From: Melioribacteraceae bacterium
GTDB taxonomy: Bacteria; Bacteroidota; Ignavibacteria; Ignavibacteriales; Melioribacteraceae
Assembly (NCBI GenBank): GCA_021739765.1
Contig: JAIPBD010000017.1
Coordinates: forward strand, 1-64,000
DNA: 64,000 nt
Direction: 5' to 3'
Below, piece after piece: positions 37,452 to 46,629 of the stretch. The notes below the pieces were generated by a model, which was not told the DNA's origin, did no database searches, and worked only from the letters and a program-made list of their open reading frames with translations. The position numbers and the translations under genes are program-made. How positions within the stretch are numbered: the stretch's first letter is position 1; each line of letters opens with the position of its first letter.

Positions 37452-37707
37452 GAATATAAGATAAGAATGTCTTTCATTTTGGATGGGGAATAATTATTTT
37501 AGCAAACCAATCTTTTTGTAATTCTTAAAAATAAGAGAAGATCAAAAGGGGATTCTGATTTGTGGACATCAAATCTTTGATTGGTGCAAAAACAAGCCAA
37601 ATTGCTGGATTTAAAGAGGATAAAAGAACCTTAATAATGGCTTGATATTTGCTTTGGATAATGAAAACCAATACAAAATAAATTATATATCATAAATAGG
37701 GTTCAAT

Positions 37708-40700
37708 ATGGAAAACAAAAAAATAACAATTGATGGAAATGATGCTGCTGCCAACGTGGCGTATCAGGTCAGTGAGGTAATTGCAATTTACCCGATCACA
37801 CCATCATCGGGTATGGGAGAACTCTCCGATGAATGGTCAGCGAAAGGAAGAAAAAATATTTGGGGAACAGTTCCAAGAGTGTCTGAACTACAAAGTGAAG
37901 GTGGAGCATCGGGAGCAGTTCATGGAGCTTTGCAAAGCGGAGCATTAACAACTACTTTTACGGCTTCCCAAGGATTGCTGCTCATGATCCCAAACATGTA
38001 CAAAATTGCCGGTGAATTAACTCCTGCGGTTTTTCATGTTTCAGCAAGATCGTTAGCTGCACAAGCGTTATCAATATTTGGTGATCATTCTGATGTGATG
38101 CAAGTTCGTCAAACCGGATTTGGATTACTTGCAAGTGGATCGATTCAAGAGGTATCCGATCTGGCAACAATCGCACATGCGGCAACTTTAGAATCCAGAA
38201 TTCCTTTTGTTCACTTCTTTGATGGCTTTAGATCATCTCACGAAATCAATAAAATAGAACAAGTTACACCCGAACAGATAAAAGCAATGATGAATGATGA
38301 ATTGGTTTCAGCGTTTAGAAATAGAGCATTGACTCCCGATAATCCATTTATTCGCGGAACCGCACAGAATCCGGATGTTTATTTCCAAGGACGAGAAACT
38401 GTAAATAAATTTTATGATGCAGCTCCGGAAATCGTACAAAATTATATGAATAAATTTGCTGAGTTGACCGGTCGACAATATAAATTATTTGATTATTATG
38501 GTGCTCCTGATGCAAAAAGAGTTGTTATACTAATGGGTTCCGGAGCCGAAACTGTTGAAGAAACGGTTGAATATTTATCTGAAAGAATGGAAGAAAAAGT
38601 TGGCGTTCTAAAAGTTAGATTATACAGACCATTTGCTCCCAAATACTTATTTGACGTGCTCCCTAAAACTGTTGAATCAATTGCTGTTTTAGACAGAACA
38701 AAAGAACCCGGTTCAATCGGCGAACCATTATATCAAGATATAATTACAGCTTTGGCAGAGGCAATGAGTTCCAACGAAAAACCATTCGAAGTTATGCCGA
38801 AAGTTATAGGTGGCCGATACGGTTTATCATCAAAAGAATTTACTCCTGCTATGGTAAAAGCTGTATATGATGAAATGAAGAAAGAAAATCCTAAAAATCA
38901 TTTTACAGTAGGAATAAATGATGATGTGACCTTTACCTCTCTCGAATTTGATCCTTCATTCGTGATTGAAGGCGATGACGTATTCCGTGGTATGTTTTAT
39001 GGTTTAGGTGCTGACGGAACTGTTGGAGCGAATAAAAACTCAATTAAAATTATTGGCGAAGAAACAGAAAATTATGCGCAAGGCTATTTTGTTTACGATT
39101 CTAAAAAATCCGGATCAACAACTGTATCTCATCTAAGATTTGGTAAAAACCCGATTAAATCTACGTACTTAATCCAAAGCTCCAATTTTATTGGTTGTCA
39201 CCAATTTAATTTGCTGGAGGGATTTGATGTTCTTGGTAAGATTAAAGAAAACGGAACATTTTTGCTAAATGCCCCTTTCCCAACTGATGAAGTGTGGGAT
39301 AAACTTCCGAAACGTGTACAAAAGCAAATAATTGATAAAAAACTGAAACTATATGTGATTGACGCATATACGGTTGCAAAAAGCACCGGAATGGGCGCAA
39401 GAATTAATACAATTATGCAAACATGTTTCTTTGCTATATCTGGCATTTTACCAAAAGATGAAGCAATCGAAAAAATCAAAAATGCCATTAAGAAAACGTA
39501 CGGCAGCAAAGGTGAAGAAATTGTAAAGAAAAACTATACAGCAGTTGATCAAACCCTTGCCAATCTGTTTCAGTTGGAAGTTCCGGCAGAAGTTTCCAGT
39601 CAAATTGAATTAGGTGATACAGTTTCCAATCAAGCGCCAGATTTTGTAAAAGATGTTCTTGCAAAAATGATGGAAGGGAATGGCGACAATGTTTCCGTAA
39701 GTGAAATGCCAATTGATGGAACATTCCCATCCGGAACAACAAAGTGGGAAAAAAGAAATATTGCTCTCGAAATTCCTGCATGGGATCCGGAAGTTTGTAT
39801 TCAGTGTAATAAATGCGCATTGGTTTGTCCTCACGCTACTATTCGCGTAAAAGTATATTCTCCCAGCGAGATTGAAAACGCGCCTGAAAACTTTAAGTAC
39901 ACCAAAGCTCGCGGTAAAGAATTCACCGATGAATATTATACAATTCAAGTAGCCGCAGAAGATTGCACAGGTTGTGCTCTTTGTGTTGAAGTTTGCCCTG
40001 CAAAAAACAAAAAAGAGACGAGACTAAAAGCCATCAATATGGTTCCACAAATTCCGTTGCGCAATCAAGAAAGAACAAATTGGGATTTCTTCCTAAATAT
40101 TCCTGAATATGACAGAAGCAAAGTGAACGCTGCAACTGTAAAAGGAAGTCAATTATTAGAACCATTATTCGAATTCTCCGGTGCGTGTTCGGGATGTGGC
40201 GAAACACCTTATGTGAAATTAGTTTCACAGTTATTTGGTGACAGAACGATCGTTGCAAATGCAACCGGTTGTTCATCAATTTATGGTGGAAACCTGCCAA
40301 CTACTCCTTGGACTAAGAACAAAGATGGAAGAGGACCTGCATGGTCAAACTCCTTATTCGAAGATAATGCTGAATTCGGATTCGGAATGAGATTGGCAAT
40401 CGATAAACATCAAGAACAAGCCATTGAGTTATTGTCAATGGTAAAAGAGAAGGTCGGTGTTGATTTAGCCGATTCGATCCTAAATAACAGAGTACAAAAA
40501 ACCGAAGTTGAAGTTTTCGAGCAACGTGAAAAAGTAGCAGAGTTGAAAGAAAAACTCAAAGCTATTGATTCAGATGAGGCAAAAAGACTTCTACCTTTAG
40601 CCGATTATTTGGTTAAAAAATCAGTTTGGATAATGGGCGGCGACGGATGGGCTTATGACATCGGTTACGGCGGATTGGACCATGTGCTTGCTTCGGGTAA

Positions 40701-41301
40701 AAATGTGAATGTTCTCGTTATGGATACGGAAGTTTACTCAAATACCGGCGGGCAAATGTCTAAAGCGACCGGAATTGGAGCAATTGCCAAGTTTGCTGCC
40801 GGTGGTAAAGAAACAGGTAAGAAAGACTTAGCGATGATGGCAATGAGTTATGGCAATGTGTATGTCGCTCAAGTCGCTATGGGATCAAATGACGCGCAAA
40901 CAGTTAGAGCATTTTTAGAAGCTGAAGCTTACGATGGACCATCTATTATTATCGCTTACAGTCATTGTATCGCTCACGGTATCAACATGGCGAAAGGAAT
41001 GGAAAGTCAAAAAGCCGCGGTTGATAGTGGTCACTGGCCGTTGTTCAGATACAACCCGGAAAATGTAGTTGAAGGTAAAAATCCTCTCAAACTAGATTCA
41101 AAATCTCCAAAAATTAGATTGGACGATTATTTGTACAAAGAAAACAGATATAAAATGTTAACAAAATCTGATCCGACAAACGCAAAACGACTGATGGAAT
41201 TGGCTCAGAAACATGTAAATAAAAAATGGAAATTATACGAACAAATGTCATCCTTGGAAGTTGAATCGCAAAACGAAGCAACTGAAGAAGAAACTAATTA
41301 G
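37708..41301 (+). CDS. nifJ: Pyruvate:ferredoxin (flavodoxin) oxidoreductase
   Basis: The enzyme converts pyruvate and CoA to acetyl-CoA and CO2, passing two electrons to ferredoxin. At 1197 residues it has the normal single-chain length. Domains: N-terminal TPP domain I (YPITPSSGMGELSDEW), gamma-type domain around residue 425, the EKR segment, then two 4Fe-4S clusters (CIQCNKCALVCP near 700 and CTGCALCVEVCP near 752), and the TPP domain (GDGWAYDIGYGGLDH near 980, with SNTGGQMSKAT). The C-terminal extension with a further cluster Cys set (CSGCGETPY near 830) is present. It marks anaerobic or fermentative metabolism. It is probably co-transcribed with the following gene, 33 nt away. Confidence 0.97.
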   Translation: MENKKITIDGNDAAANVAYQVSEVIAIYPITPSSGMGELSDEWSAKGRKNIWGTVPRVSELQSEGGASGAVHGALQSGALTTTFTASQGLLLMIPNMYKIAGELTPAVFHVSARSLAAQALSIFGDHSDVMQVRQTGFGLLASGSIQEVSDLATIAHAATLESRIPFVHFFDGFRSSHEINKIEQVTPEQIKAMMNDELVSAFRNRALTPDNPFIRGTAQNPDVYFQGRETVNKFYDAAPEIVQNYMNKFAELTGRQYKLFDYYGAPDAKRVVILMGSGAETVEETVEYLSERMEEKVGVLKVRLYRPFAPKYLFDVLPKTVESIAVLDRTKEPGSIGEPLYQDIITALAEAMSSNEKPFEVMPKVIGGRYGLSSKEFTPAMVKAVYDEMKKENPKNHFTVGINDDVTFTSLEFDPSFVIEGDDVFRGMFYGLGADGTVGANKNSIKIIGEETENYAQGYFVYDSKKSGSTTVSHLRFGKNPIKSTYLIQSSNFIGCHQFNLLEGFDVLGKIKENGTFLLNAPFPTDEVWDKLPKRVQKQIIDKKLKLYVIDAYTVAKSTGMGARINTIMQTCFFAISGILPKDEAIEKIKNAIKKTYGSKGEEIVKKNYTAVDQTLANLFQLEVPAEVSSQIELGDTVSNQAPDFVKDVLAKMMEGNGDNVSVSEMPIDGTFPSGTTKWEKRNIALEIPAWDPEVCIQCNKCALVCPHATIRVKVYSPSEIENAPENFKYTKARGKEFTDEYYTIQVAAEDCTGCALCVEVCPAKNKKETRLKAINMVPQIPLRNQERTNWDFFLNIPEYDRSKVNAATVKGSQLLEPLFEFSGACSGCGETPYVKLVSQLFGDRTIVANATGCSSIYGGNLPTTPWTKNKDGRGPAWSNSLFEDNAEFGFGMRLAIDKHQEQAIELLSMVKEKVGVDLADSILNNRVQKTEVEVFEQREKVAELKEKLKAIDSDEAKRLLPLADYLVKKSVWIMGGDGWAYDIGYGGLDHVLASGKNVNVLVMDTEVYSNTGGQMSKATGIGAIAKFAAGGKETGKKDLAMMAMSYGNVYVAQVAMGSNDAQTVRAFLEAEAYDGPSIIIAYSHCIAHGINMAKGMESQKAAVDSGHWPLFRYNPENVVEGKNPLKLDSKSPKIRLDDYLYKENRYKMLTKSDPTNAKRLMELAQKHVNKKWKLYEQMSSLEVESQNEATEEETN

Positions 41302-41334
41302 TGAATAAAAATTAGAAATAAAATTGGAGTAAAA

Positions 41335-42333
41335 ATGGATTTATCAACAACATATATGGGTTTGAAGCTGAAAAACCCTATTGTGCCTTCAGCTTCTCCG
41401 CTATCGCAGAGTGTTGATACGGTAAAAGAACTGGAAGACGCTGGTGCATCAGCAGTTGTATGTTATTCTTTGTTTGAAGAACAAATTAGTCACGAATCCG
41501 GCGAATTAGACCATTATTTAAGTTATGGAACAGAAAGTTATGCCGAAGCGACATCTTATTTCCCTGAACCGGAGGACTTTAACTTAACGCCTTATCAATA
41601 TTTGGATCACATCGCGGATCTCAAAAAAGCTGTAGACATACCTATCATCGGAAGTCTAAATGGTGTCAGCACCGGTGGTTGGGTAAAATACGCAAGAAAT
41701 ATTGAAGAAGCCGGTGCAGATGCATTGGAGTTAAATGTCTATTACATTCCTACAAATCCCAATTTAACAAGCTCGGAAGTAGAAACGATGTATATAGATA
41801 CACTTCAAGCTGTTAAAGGGAATGTAAATATTCCCGTCGCTATTAAGTTAAGTCCGTTTTTTACTTCAATGGCGAATATGGCGAGAAGGTTGGATGATGC
41901 CGGGGCAGATGCACTCGTATTATTTAATCGTTTCTATCAACCCGATTTTGATCTGGATAAATTGGAAGTTGTTCCGAATTTGGTTTTAAGTTCGCCTTGG
42001 GAGATGAGACTTCCACTTCGTTGGATTGCAATTCTTCACGGTAATTTAAAAGCTAGTTTAGCGGCAACCAGTGGAATCCGAACTTCTGAAGATATAATTA
42101 AAATGATGATGGCCGGATCTGATGTAGCAATGGTTTGTTCCGAACTTCTCGAAAAAGGACCCGGAAGAGTAACCGAATTGCTGGCTGGAGTTGAAAATTG
42201 GATGGTAGAAAATGAGTACGATTCAATCGATTTAATGAAGGGCAGTATGAGCCAAAAATCTGTACATGAACCCGCTGCTTTTGAGAGAGCAAATTATATG
42301 AAACTCTTACAAAGCTATAAAACATTGATATAG
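41335..42333 (+). CDS. Dihydroorotate dehydrogenase-like (PreA-type) protein
   Basis: The 332-residue TIM barrel of the class-1 DHODH/PreA family has FMN-site phrases: [45 protein letters not shown] and [12 protein letters not shown]. It has no iron-sulfur domain and lies alone after nifJ, a pairing that is common in anaerobic bacteria. The substrate is unknown; it is unlikely to be the true pyrimidine enzyme because the family's usual partner genes are absent. GGAG precedes the ATG. Confidence 0.88.
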   Translation: MDLSTTYMGLKLKNPIVPSASPLSQSVDTVKELEDAGASAVVCYSLFEEQISHESGELDHYLSYGTESYAEATSYFPEPEDFNLTPYQYLDHIADLKKAVDIPIIGSLNGVSTGGWVKYARNIEEAGADALELNVYYIPTNPNLTSSEVETMYIDTLQAVKGNVNIPVAIKLSPFFTSMANMARRLDDAGADALVLFNRFYQPDFDLDKLEVVPNLVLSSPWEMRLPLRWIAILHGNLKASLAATSGIRTSEDIIKMMMAGSDVAMVCSELLEKGPGRVTELLAGVENWMVENEYDSIDLMKGSMSQKSVHEPAAFERANYMKLLQSYKTLI

Positions 42334-42353
42334 TATTGGTATTTTTTGTCTAC

Positions 42354-42386
42354 AAAAAGGTCATCAAAACGTTGGTGACCTTTTTT
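42354..42386 (+). terminator. Rho-independent terminator of the nifJ operon
   Basis: AAAAAGGTCA (42354-42363) pairs with TGACCTTTTT (42376-42385), and a T run completes the signal. Confidence 0.92.
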
Positions 42387-42480
42387 GATTTGCATCATAT
42401 TGGCTAACATAATTGTGTTTTAATTAACAAATATTGTTAACTTAACCGTAATTGAAAATGACAATCTTTACGAGGATTTT

Positions 42481-42933
42481 ATGGAAGAGAGAAAAAAAGA
42501 ATATATTGAAAAATTAAAGTCACACATCGGAAGTTGGCTTGAGAGAAATCCTCAAAATGACTATAAGTGGAAGGAATATATTGTTGCCGCTCCCGATTTA
42601 TTTGAACTCCTTTGTAAATTAGAGGAAGAAGATATACCTGCCGAAACAAAAGTTGGCATTGAAACAGCGATCAACTATTTTATTTCACCATTTGATATCA
42701 TTCCCGAGGCAGTGATCGGTCCTTTGGGTTACATTGATGATGTTTCCGTCGCAGCCAATGCCTTAAAAAATACTTTCCCTCAAGTTTCTAAGGAGACTGT
42801 ATTGAGCCATTGGAAAGGTGAGGCTGATATCTTTGATCTTATCGAACGTATTACCGGTGATATTAGCGAAATGATTGACGCAAGCATCTGGGAACATATA
42901 ACTAAGAGGCTTGTTAACTACCAAACACCTTAA
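42481..42933 (+). CDS. DUF1232 (YkvA-like) protein
   Basis: The 150-residue protein has the DUF1232 core AINYFISPFDIIPEAVIGPLG followed by YIDDVSVAANAL near residues 60-100. These are short, membrane-associated helices of unknown function. GAGGA lies 4 nt before the ATG. A terminator follows. Confidence 0.88.
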   Translation: MEERKKEYIEKLKSHIGSWLERNPQNDYKWKEYIVAAPDLFELLCKLEEEDIPAETKVGIETAINYFISPFDIIPEAVIGPLGYIDDVSVAANALKNTFPQVSKETVLSHWKGEADIFDLIERITGDISEMIDASIWEHITKRLVNYQTP

Positions 42934-42956
42934 GTTAGAAAGAAATTAATATTATT

Positions 42957-42983
42957 AAAAAGCTGCGTTTACGCGGCTTTTTT
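42957..42983 (+). terminator. Rho-independent terminator after the DUF1232 gene
   Basis: AAAAAGCTGCG (42957-42967) and CGCGGCTTTTT (42972-42982) form an 11-bp stem with one G-T pair and a 4-nt TTTA loop, ending in T's. Confidence 0.9.
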
Positions 42984-43012
42984 GTTATTTGATCAGATTT
43001 GGATTTACATAT

Positions 43013-43780
43013 ATGAAAAACTTTATTTTTATGCTGGTTTTACTCACGATTTCAGTACAAGCGGCTGACCTTAAATGGTACTCTTATAATGAGGCGTTAA
43101 AAATAGCCGAATCTGAAAATAAATATATAATGATTGATTTTTACACCGACTGGTGCACCTGGTGTAAAAAAATGGATTCTGATGTTTTTCAAGATGACGA
43201 TATAAGTAAAAAATTGAAAGAAAATTTTGTGCTCGTAAAACTGAATCCTGAGAAAAGCGGAGAATTACAATATAAAAACCAGACTTATACAAATCAGCAA
43301 TTTGCCGCTGCATGTGGTGTGCGTGGATTTCCGGCAATTGCATTTTTCGATATTAATGAAAATTTTATCGACATTATTCCCGGTTATCGAGATTCCGACG
43401 CTTTTATGGATGTATTAAATTTTATCGAATCCGAAGAATTTTTGAAATACCCTTATCAAGTATTTGAAATAAAAACTCAACTAAGTCAAAAATTAAAAAA
43501 GGATAAAACAAATCCCGAAATTAATTTTGTTTTGGGATTTTTATTACTCGATTTTGCAACTGATTTGGATGAGATTGAAAGAAATTTGGAATATGCCTCA
43601 AAAAGTGAAAGTTTGTCAGATGAAGTTTCCGTTGCGGAATATTTTTTTATGAAACGAAAAGGAATTGAAGTTCCGAAAGATCATTTTTCTGAAAAAATGG
43701 CGGCTAAAAATGAAGAGGAACTGAAAATTTTTGTGCACGAAAAAATTCGTGACTTAATTCAAAAACATCTGCAGACTTAG
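43013..43780 (+). CDS. Secreted thioredoxin-fold protein
   Basis: The 255-residue protein begins with a signal peptide (MKNFIFMLVLLTISVQAADL) when the ATG at 43013 is used; an upstream ATG at 42989 adds eight residues. The redox site is FYTDWCTWCKKMD, a CxxC thioredoxin motif, followed by the cis-Pro phrase GVRGFPAIAFF. After residue ~140 a helical C-terminal extension follows. The layout fits thioredoxin_7/DUF255-like periplasmic thiol proteins. It is 18 nt from the next gene and probably co-transcribed with it. Confidence 0.86.
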   Translation: MKNFIFMLVLLTISVQAADLKWYSYNEALKIAESENKYIMIDFYTDWCTWCKKMDSDVFQDDDISKKLKENFVLVKLNPEKSGELQYKNQTYTNQQFAAACGVRGFPAIAFFDINENFIDIIPGYRDSDAFMDVLNFIESEEFLKYPYQVFEIKTQLSQKLKKDKTNPEINFVLGFLLLDFATDLDEIERNLEYASKSESLSDEVSVAEYFFMKRKGIEVPKDHFSEKMAAKNEEELKIFVHEKIRDLIQKHLQT

Positions 43781-43798
43781 TTTTTAGTTATCCATACA

Positions 43799-44521
43799 AT
43801 GCAAGAACAATTTCATACGTGGTACACTCAATATTTGCATCGTGATTTCCACATGCTTGTTTTCGGGCACTCCGGTTTCCCCGTTATATGTTTCCCCCCC
43901 GGAGGTGGCAGATATTATGATTTGAAAGATAATGGAGTTATAAATGCGTGTTCGCATTTAATAAATTCGGGCAGAATAAAACTTTATTGCCCTGATACGA
44001 TTGATTCTCGGAGTTGGTTTAATTATTCAATACCCGCTAAAGAAAGAGTAGATTTATATTTACAGTACGAACAAGTAATTTTAAACGATGTGATTGAATT
44101 TGCGAAATATGACAGCGGATTTGGAAATGTTGGCATGTTTGGCTTGGCTTTCGGCTCATTCAATGCGCTCAATATTTCGTTCAAATATCCGGAAAAAATT
44201 GGATATTTATATGGAGTTTCAGGCTATTACGATATTAAACCTCATATTTACGGGTTTTATGACGAGAATTGCTATTACAACAATCCTTTTGATTACATTC
44301 CTAACCTTAATGATGCATATCAACTGGATTCATTAAAATGGATGGATATCGGATTCGGAGTGGGTGATTATGACATCGCAAAACCCGATTCTGAGAAACT
44401 ATCAGCACTGCTTTATAATAAAAAAATTATGCATCATATTGAATATTGGGAAAAGGGAAATCATTGCTGGGAAACGTGGCGCGAGTTTTCCCCAAAATTC
44501 CTTGCACGAATCAAATATTAG
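43799..44521 (+). CDS. Esterase-D/DUF-type alpha/beta-hydrolase-fold protein lacking the nucleophile Ser
   Basis: The 240-residue protein has the fold of small cytoplasmic esterases, with oxyanion phrase ICFPPGGGRYYDLKDNG, the nucleophile elbow region FGLAFGSFNALN, an Asp region (FGVGDYDIAKPD) and the catalytic-His region GNHCWETW. The elbow should read GxSxG, but here it is G-L-A117-F-G (codon GCT at 44147-44149). Asp and His look conserved. Normal hydrolase activity is unlikely, so a binding or regulatory role, or a sequencing error at one base, must be considered. It follows the thioredoxin gene by 18 nt. Confidence 0.82.
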   Translation: MQEQFHTWYTQYLHRDFHMLVFGHSGFPVICFPPGGGRYYDLKDNGVINACSHLINSGRIKLYCPDTIDSRSWFNYSIPAKERVDLYLQYEQVILNDVIEFAKYDSGFGNVGMFGLAFGSFNALNISFKYPEKIGYLYGVSGYYDIKPHIYGFYDENCYYNNPFDYIPNLNDAYQLDSLKWMDIGFGVGDYDIAKPDSEKLSALLYNKKIMHHIEYWEKGNHCWETWREFSPKFLARIKY

Positions 44522-44634
44522 AACGACATTTTAAATGTTAATATTTGCGTAGAAGGTAAATGAAATCTGGAAATCACCGCGTAATTTTTTTATGGATATA
44601 AACGATCGTAAATAATCTTAAAAAATTATATCAA

Positions 44635-46629
44635 ATGAATAAAATCAAATTTTTCAATATTGCCACGATCTATTTCTTCATTCTTCTAACCATTTCTGCC
44701 CAACCAAAACTAGATAGTTTACTCAATTCGATGGATGGATTAAAACCATCCGAAAAAATTAATACGCTTACAGAACTTTGCTGGGAGTTTCGCAGCAGAA
44801 ATCCAAGAAAAGCTATTAATTTCGGTTTAGAGGCGATTAAACTGATGGATCAGGGTGAACTGAGTGACTACAAATCCGAAACATTTAATTTTCTCGGAGT
44901 GATTCACGGAAATTTGGGGAATTTGGATACTGCCTTCCATTATTATAATCGAGCTATGAATATCGCTCGCGATATTCAAGATTCTTTACAAATCGCATAT
45001 TCGTTAAACAACATTGGTGACCACTATTTCAAAAATGCATTATACTCTCTAGCGCTTCAAAATATTATGGAAGCTAATGAAATTTTTGAATTCATTGGTG
45101 ATGAAAGAGGAATAGCTTATACATTGAATGATATTGGTGAGATTTATTTAAAACAGATGGATTATCCCAAGGCGATGGATTATTTCGTTCGATCCGGCGA
45201 ATTAAGATTAAAAAATGACGATTCACGAGGTTACGCGAAATCTCTTATAAATCAAGCCGCGGCACAAATGCATTTAGGCGAAGATTCGTTGGCACTTTTT
45301 ACGTACAACGATGCTCTCAAATATTGTCATATTTCTGATTATGTAAAAGGTGAGAGTTGGGTTTTAGCGGGAATGGGCGATGTATATTTTAGCCGTGGGA
45401 AGTTTGATCTGGCACTGGAAAAAAGACTGGAATCGCTGGAAATAGACCAATCGATCGAGAATAAGTATGGAGAGCTTATTAATTGCAATCAGATTGGCGC
45501 TATTTATTTAGCGAAAAATAACATTGAAAATGCCGAAAAGTATTTATTAAGAGCTATGAATGAGAGTGAAAGCACCGGCCATTTGGATCAATTAATGATA
45601 AGCCAGGATTTATTGCGTGAAGCTGCACTTCGTAAAAAAGAGTATAAAAGCGCCTATAATTATTTAGAATATTATGAATTGTTGAAAGATAGTATTTATA
45701 GTCAAGATAATTCAAACAAGATCGCGGATCTGCAGACTACTTTTATAGCTGAAAAAAAAGAACGTGAAAATGATCTTCTCAAAAAGGATATAGAATTCCA
45801 AAAAACTACAAGAAATTATTTATACATAATTGTTGGGATTATCGGTGTTGGTATTTTCCTCCTCGTAATTCGATTTAGACATGAAAAGAGAATAAATCAA
45901 AAGTTGTATGACGCGAATAACAGATTAAACGAACTCAATGCTCAAAAAGATAAATTGCTTTCCATAATTGGTCATGATCTAAAAAATCCAGCCGGTTCAA
46001 TTCGTAGTTTCCTACAAACCCTAAATGAAGATTTTGATGAAATGGAAATTGAAGAAACGAAAGAGTGTCTTAAGTATTCTTACGAAGCCAGTACCAAACT
46101 TATTGAGTTGTTGAATGAACTTTTAGAATGGGGAAGTCTCAACCGTGGTTTGGTGGAAATCGAAGAATCGAACTTTGATTTAAATGAGGTTATAACTGGA
46201 ATTAAAAATTTATTAAATCCAATTGCAAAAGAGAAACAAATTGAAATTATAACTGAATTTTGTGAACAAAATATTTATTCCGATAAAAATATGATGAATA
46301 CCGTTCTGAGAAATTTGATCAGTAACGCGCTCAAATTTACACACAGTGGCGGAAAAATAATTATTCGATGCGAATCAACAAAAAACGAAAATTTAATTTC
46401 TATTATTGACAATGGTGTAGGAATCAAAAAAGAATCATTTGAAGATATATTTAGGATTGATAAATCGACAAGTACTAAAGGCACAAATGACGAAACCGGC
46501 ACCGGACTGGGGTTACCTATATGTAAAGAGTTCGTTGAACGTTGTGGCGGTAAGCTTAAATTAAAATCGGAATTAGGTATAGGGAGTCAATTTACAATTC
46601 AGTTACCAAAACAATCGAAACTTACTTAA
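44635..46629 (+). CDS. TPR-domain sensor histidine kinase
   Basis: The 664-residue kinase has an N-terminal signal sequence and about eight TPR units in the periplasm (~35-370). One transmembrane helix (~394-414) is followed by a short coiled coil. The HisKA helix is IIGHDLKNPAG with His447. HATPase_c is intact: N-box LRNLISNALKFT, G1 IDNGVGIK, G2 TGTGLGLPICKEF. It has no receiver domain, and no response regulator is adjacent. It is paralogous to the next two genes. It overlaps the convergent kinase by 8 nt. Confidence 0.93.
   Translation: MNKIKFFNIATIYFFILLTISAQPKLDSLLNSMDGLKPSEKINTLTELCWEFRSRNPRKAINFGLEAIKLMDQGELSDYKSETFNFLGVIHGNLGNLDTAFHYYNRAMNIARDIQDSLQIAYSLNNIGDHYFKNALYSLALQNIMEANEIFEFIGDERGIAYTLNDIGEIYLKQMDYPKAMDYFVRSGELRLKNDDSRGYAKSLINQAAAQMHLGEDSLALFTYNDALKYCHISDYVKGESWVLAGMGDVYFSRGKFDLALEKRLESLEIDQSIENKYGELINCNQIGAIYLAKNNIENAEKYLLRAMNESESTGHLDQLMISQDLLREAALRKKEYKSAYNYLEYYELLKDSIYSQDNSNKIADLQTTFIAEKKERENDLLKKDIEFQKTTRNYLYIIVGIIGVGIFLLVIRFRHEKRINQKLYDANNRLNELNAQKDKLLSIIGHDLKNPAGSIRSFLQTLNEDFDEMEIEETKECLKYSYEASTKLIELLNELLEWGSLNRGLVEIEESNFDLNEVITGIKNLLNPIAKEKQIEIITEFCEQNIYSDKNMMNTVLRNLISNALKFTHSGGKIIIRCESTKNENLISIIDNGVGIKKESFEDIFRIDKSTSTKGTNDETGTGLGLPICKEFVERCGGKLKLKSELGIGSQFTIQLPKQSKLT

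Noticed and set aside
37452-37707. Continuation of the dnaE-like gene in another frame
   Set aside because: No DnaE-like residues (fingers or later motifs) are readable in any frame; only AT-rich sequence and a weak GATTTG/CAAATC hairpin are present.
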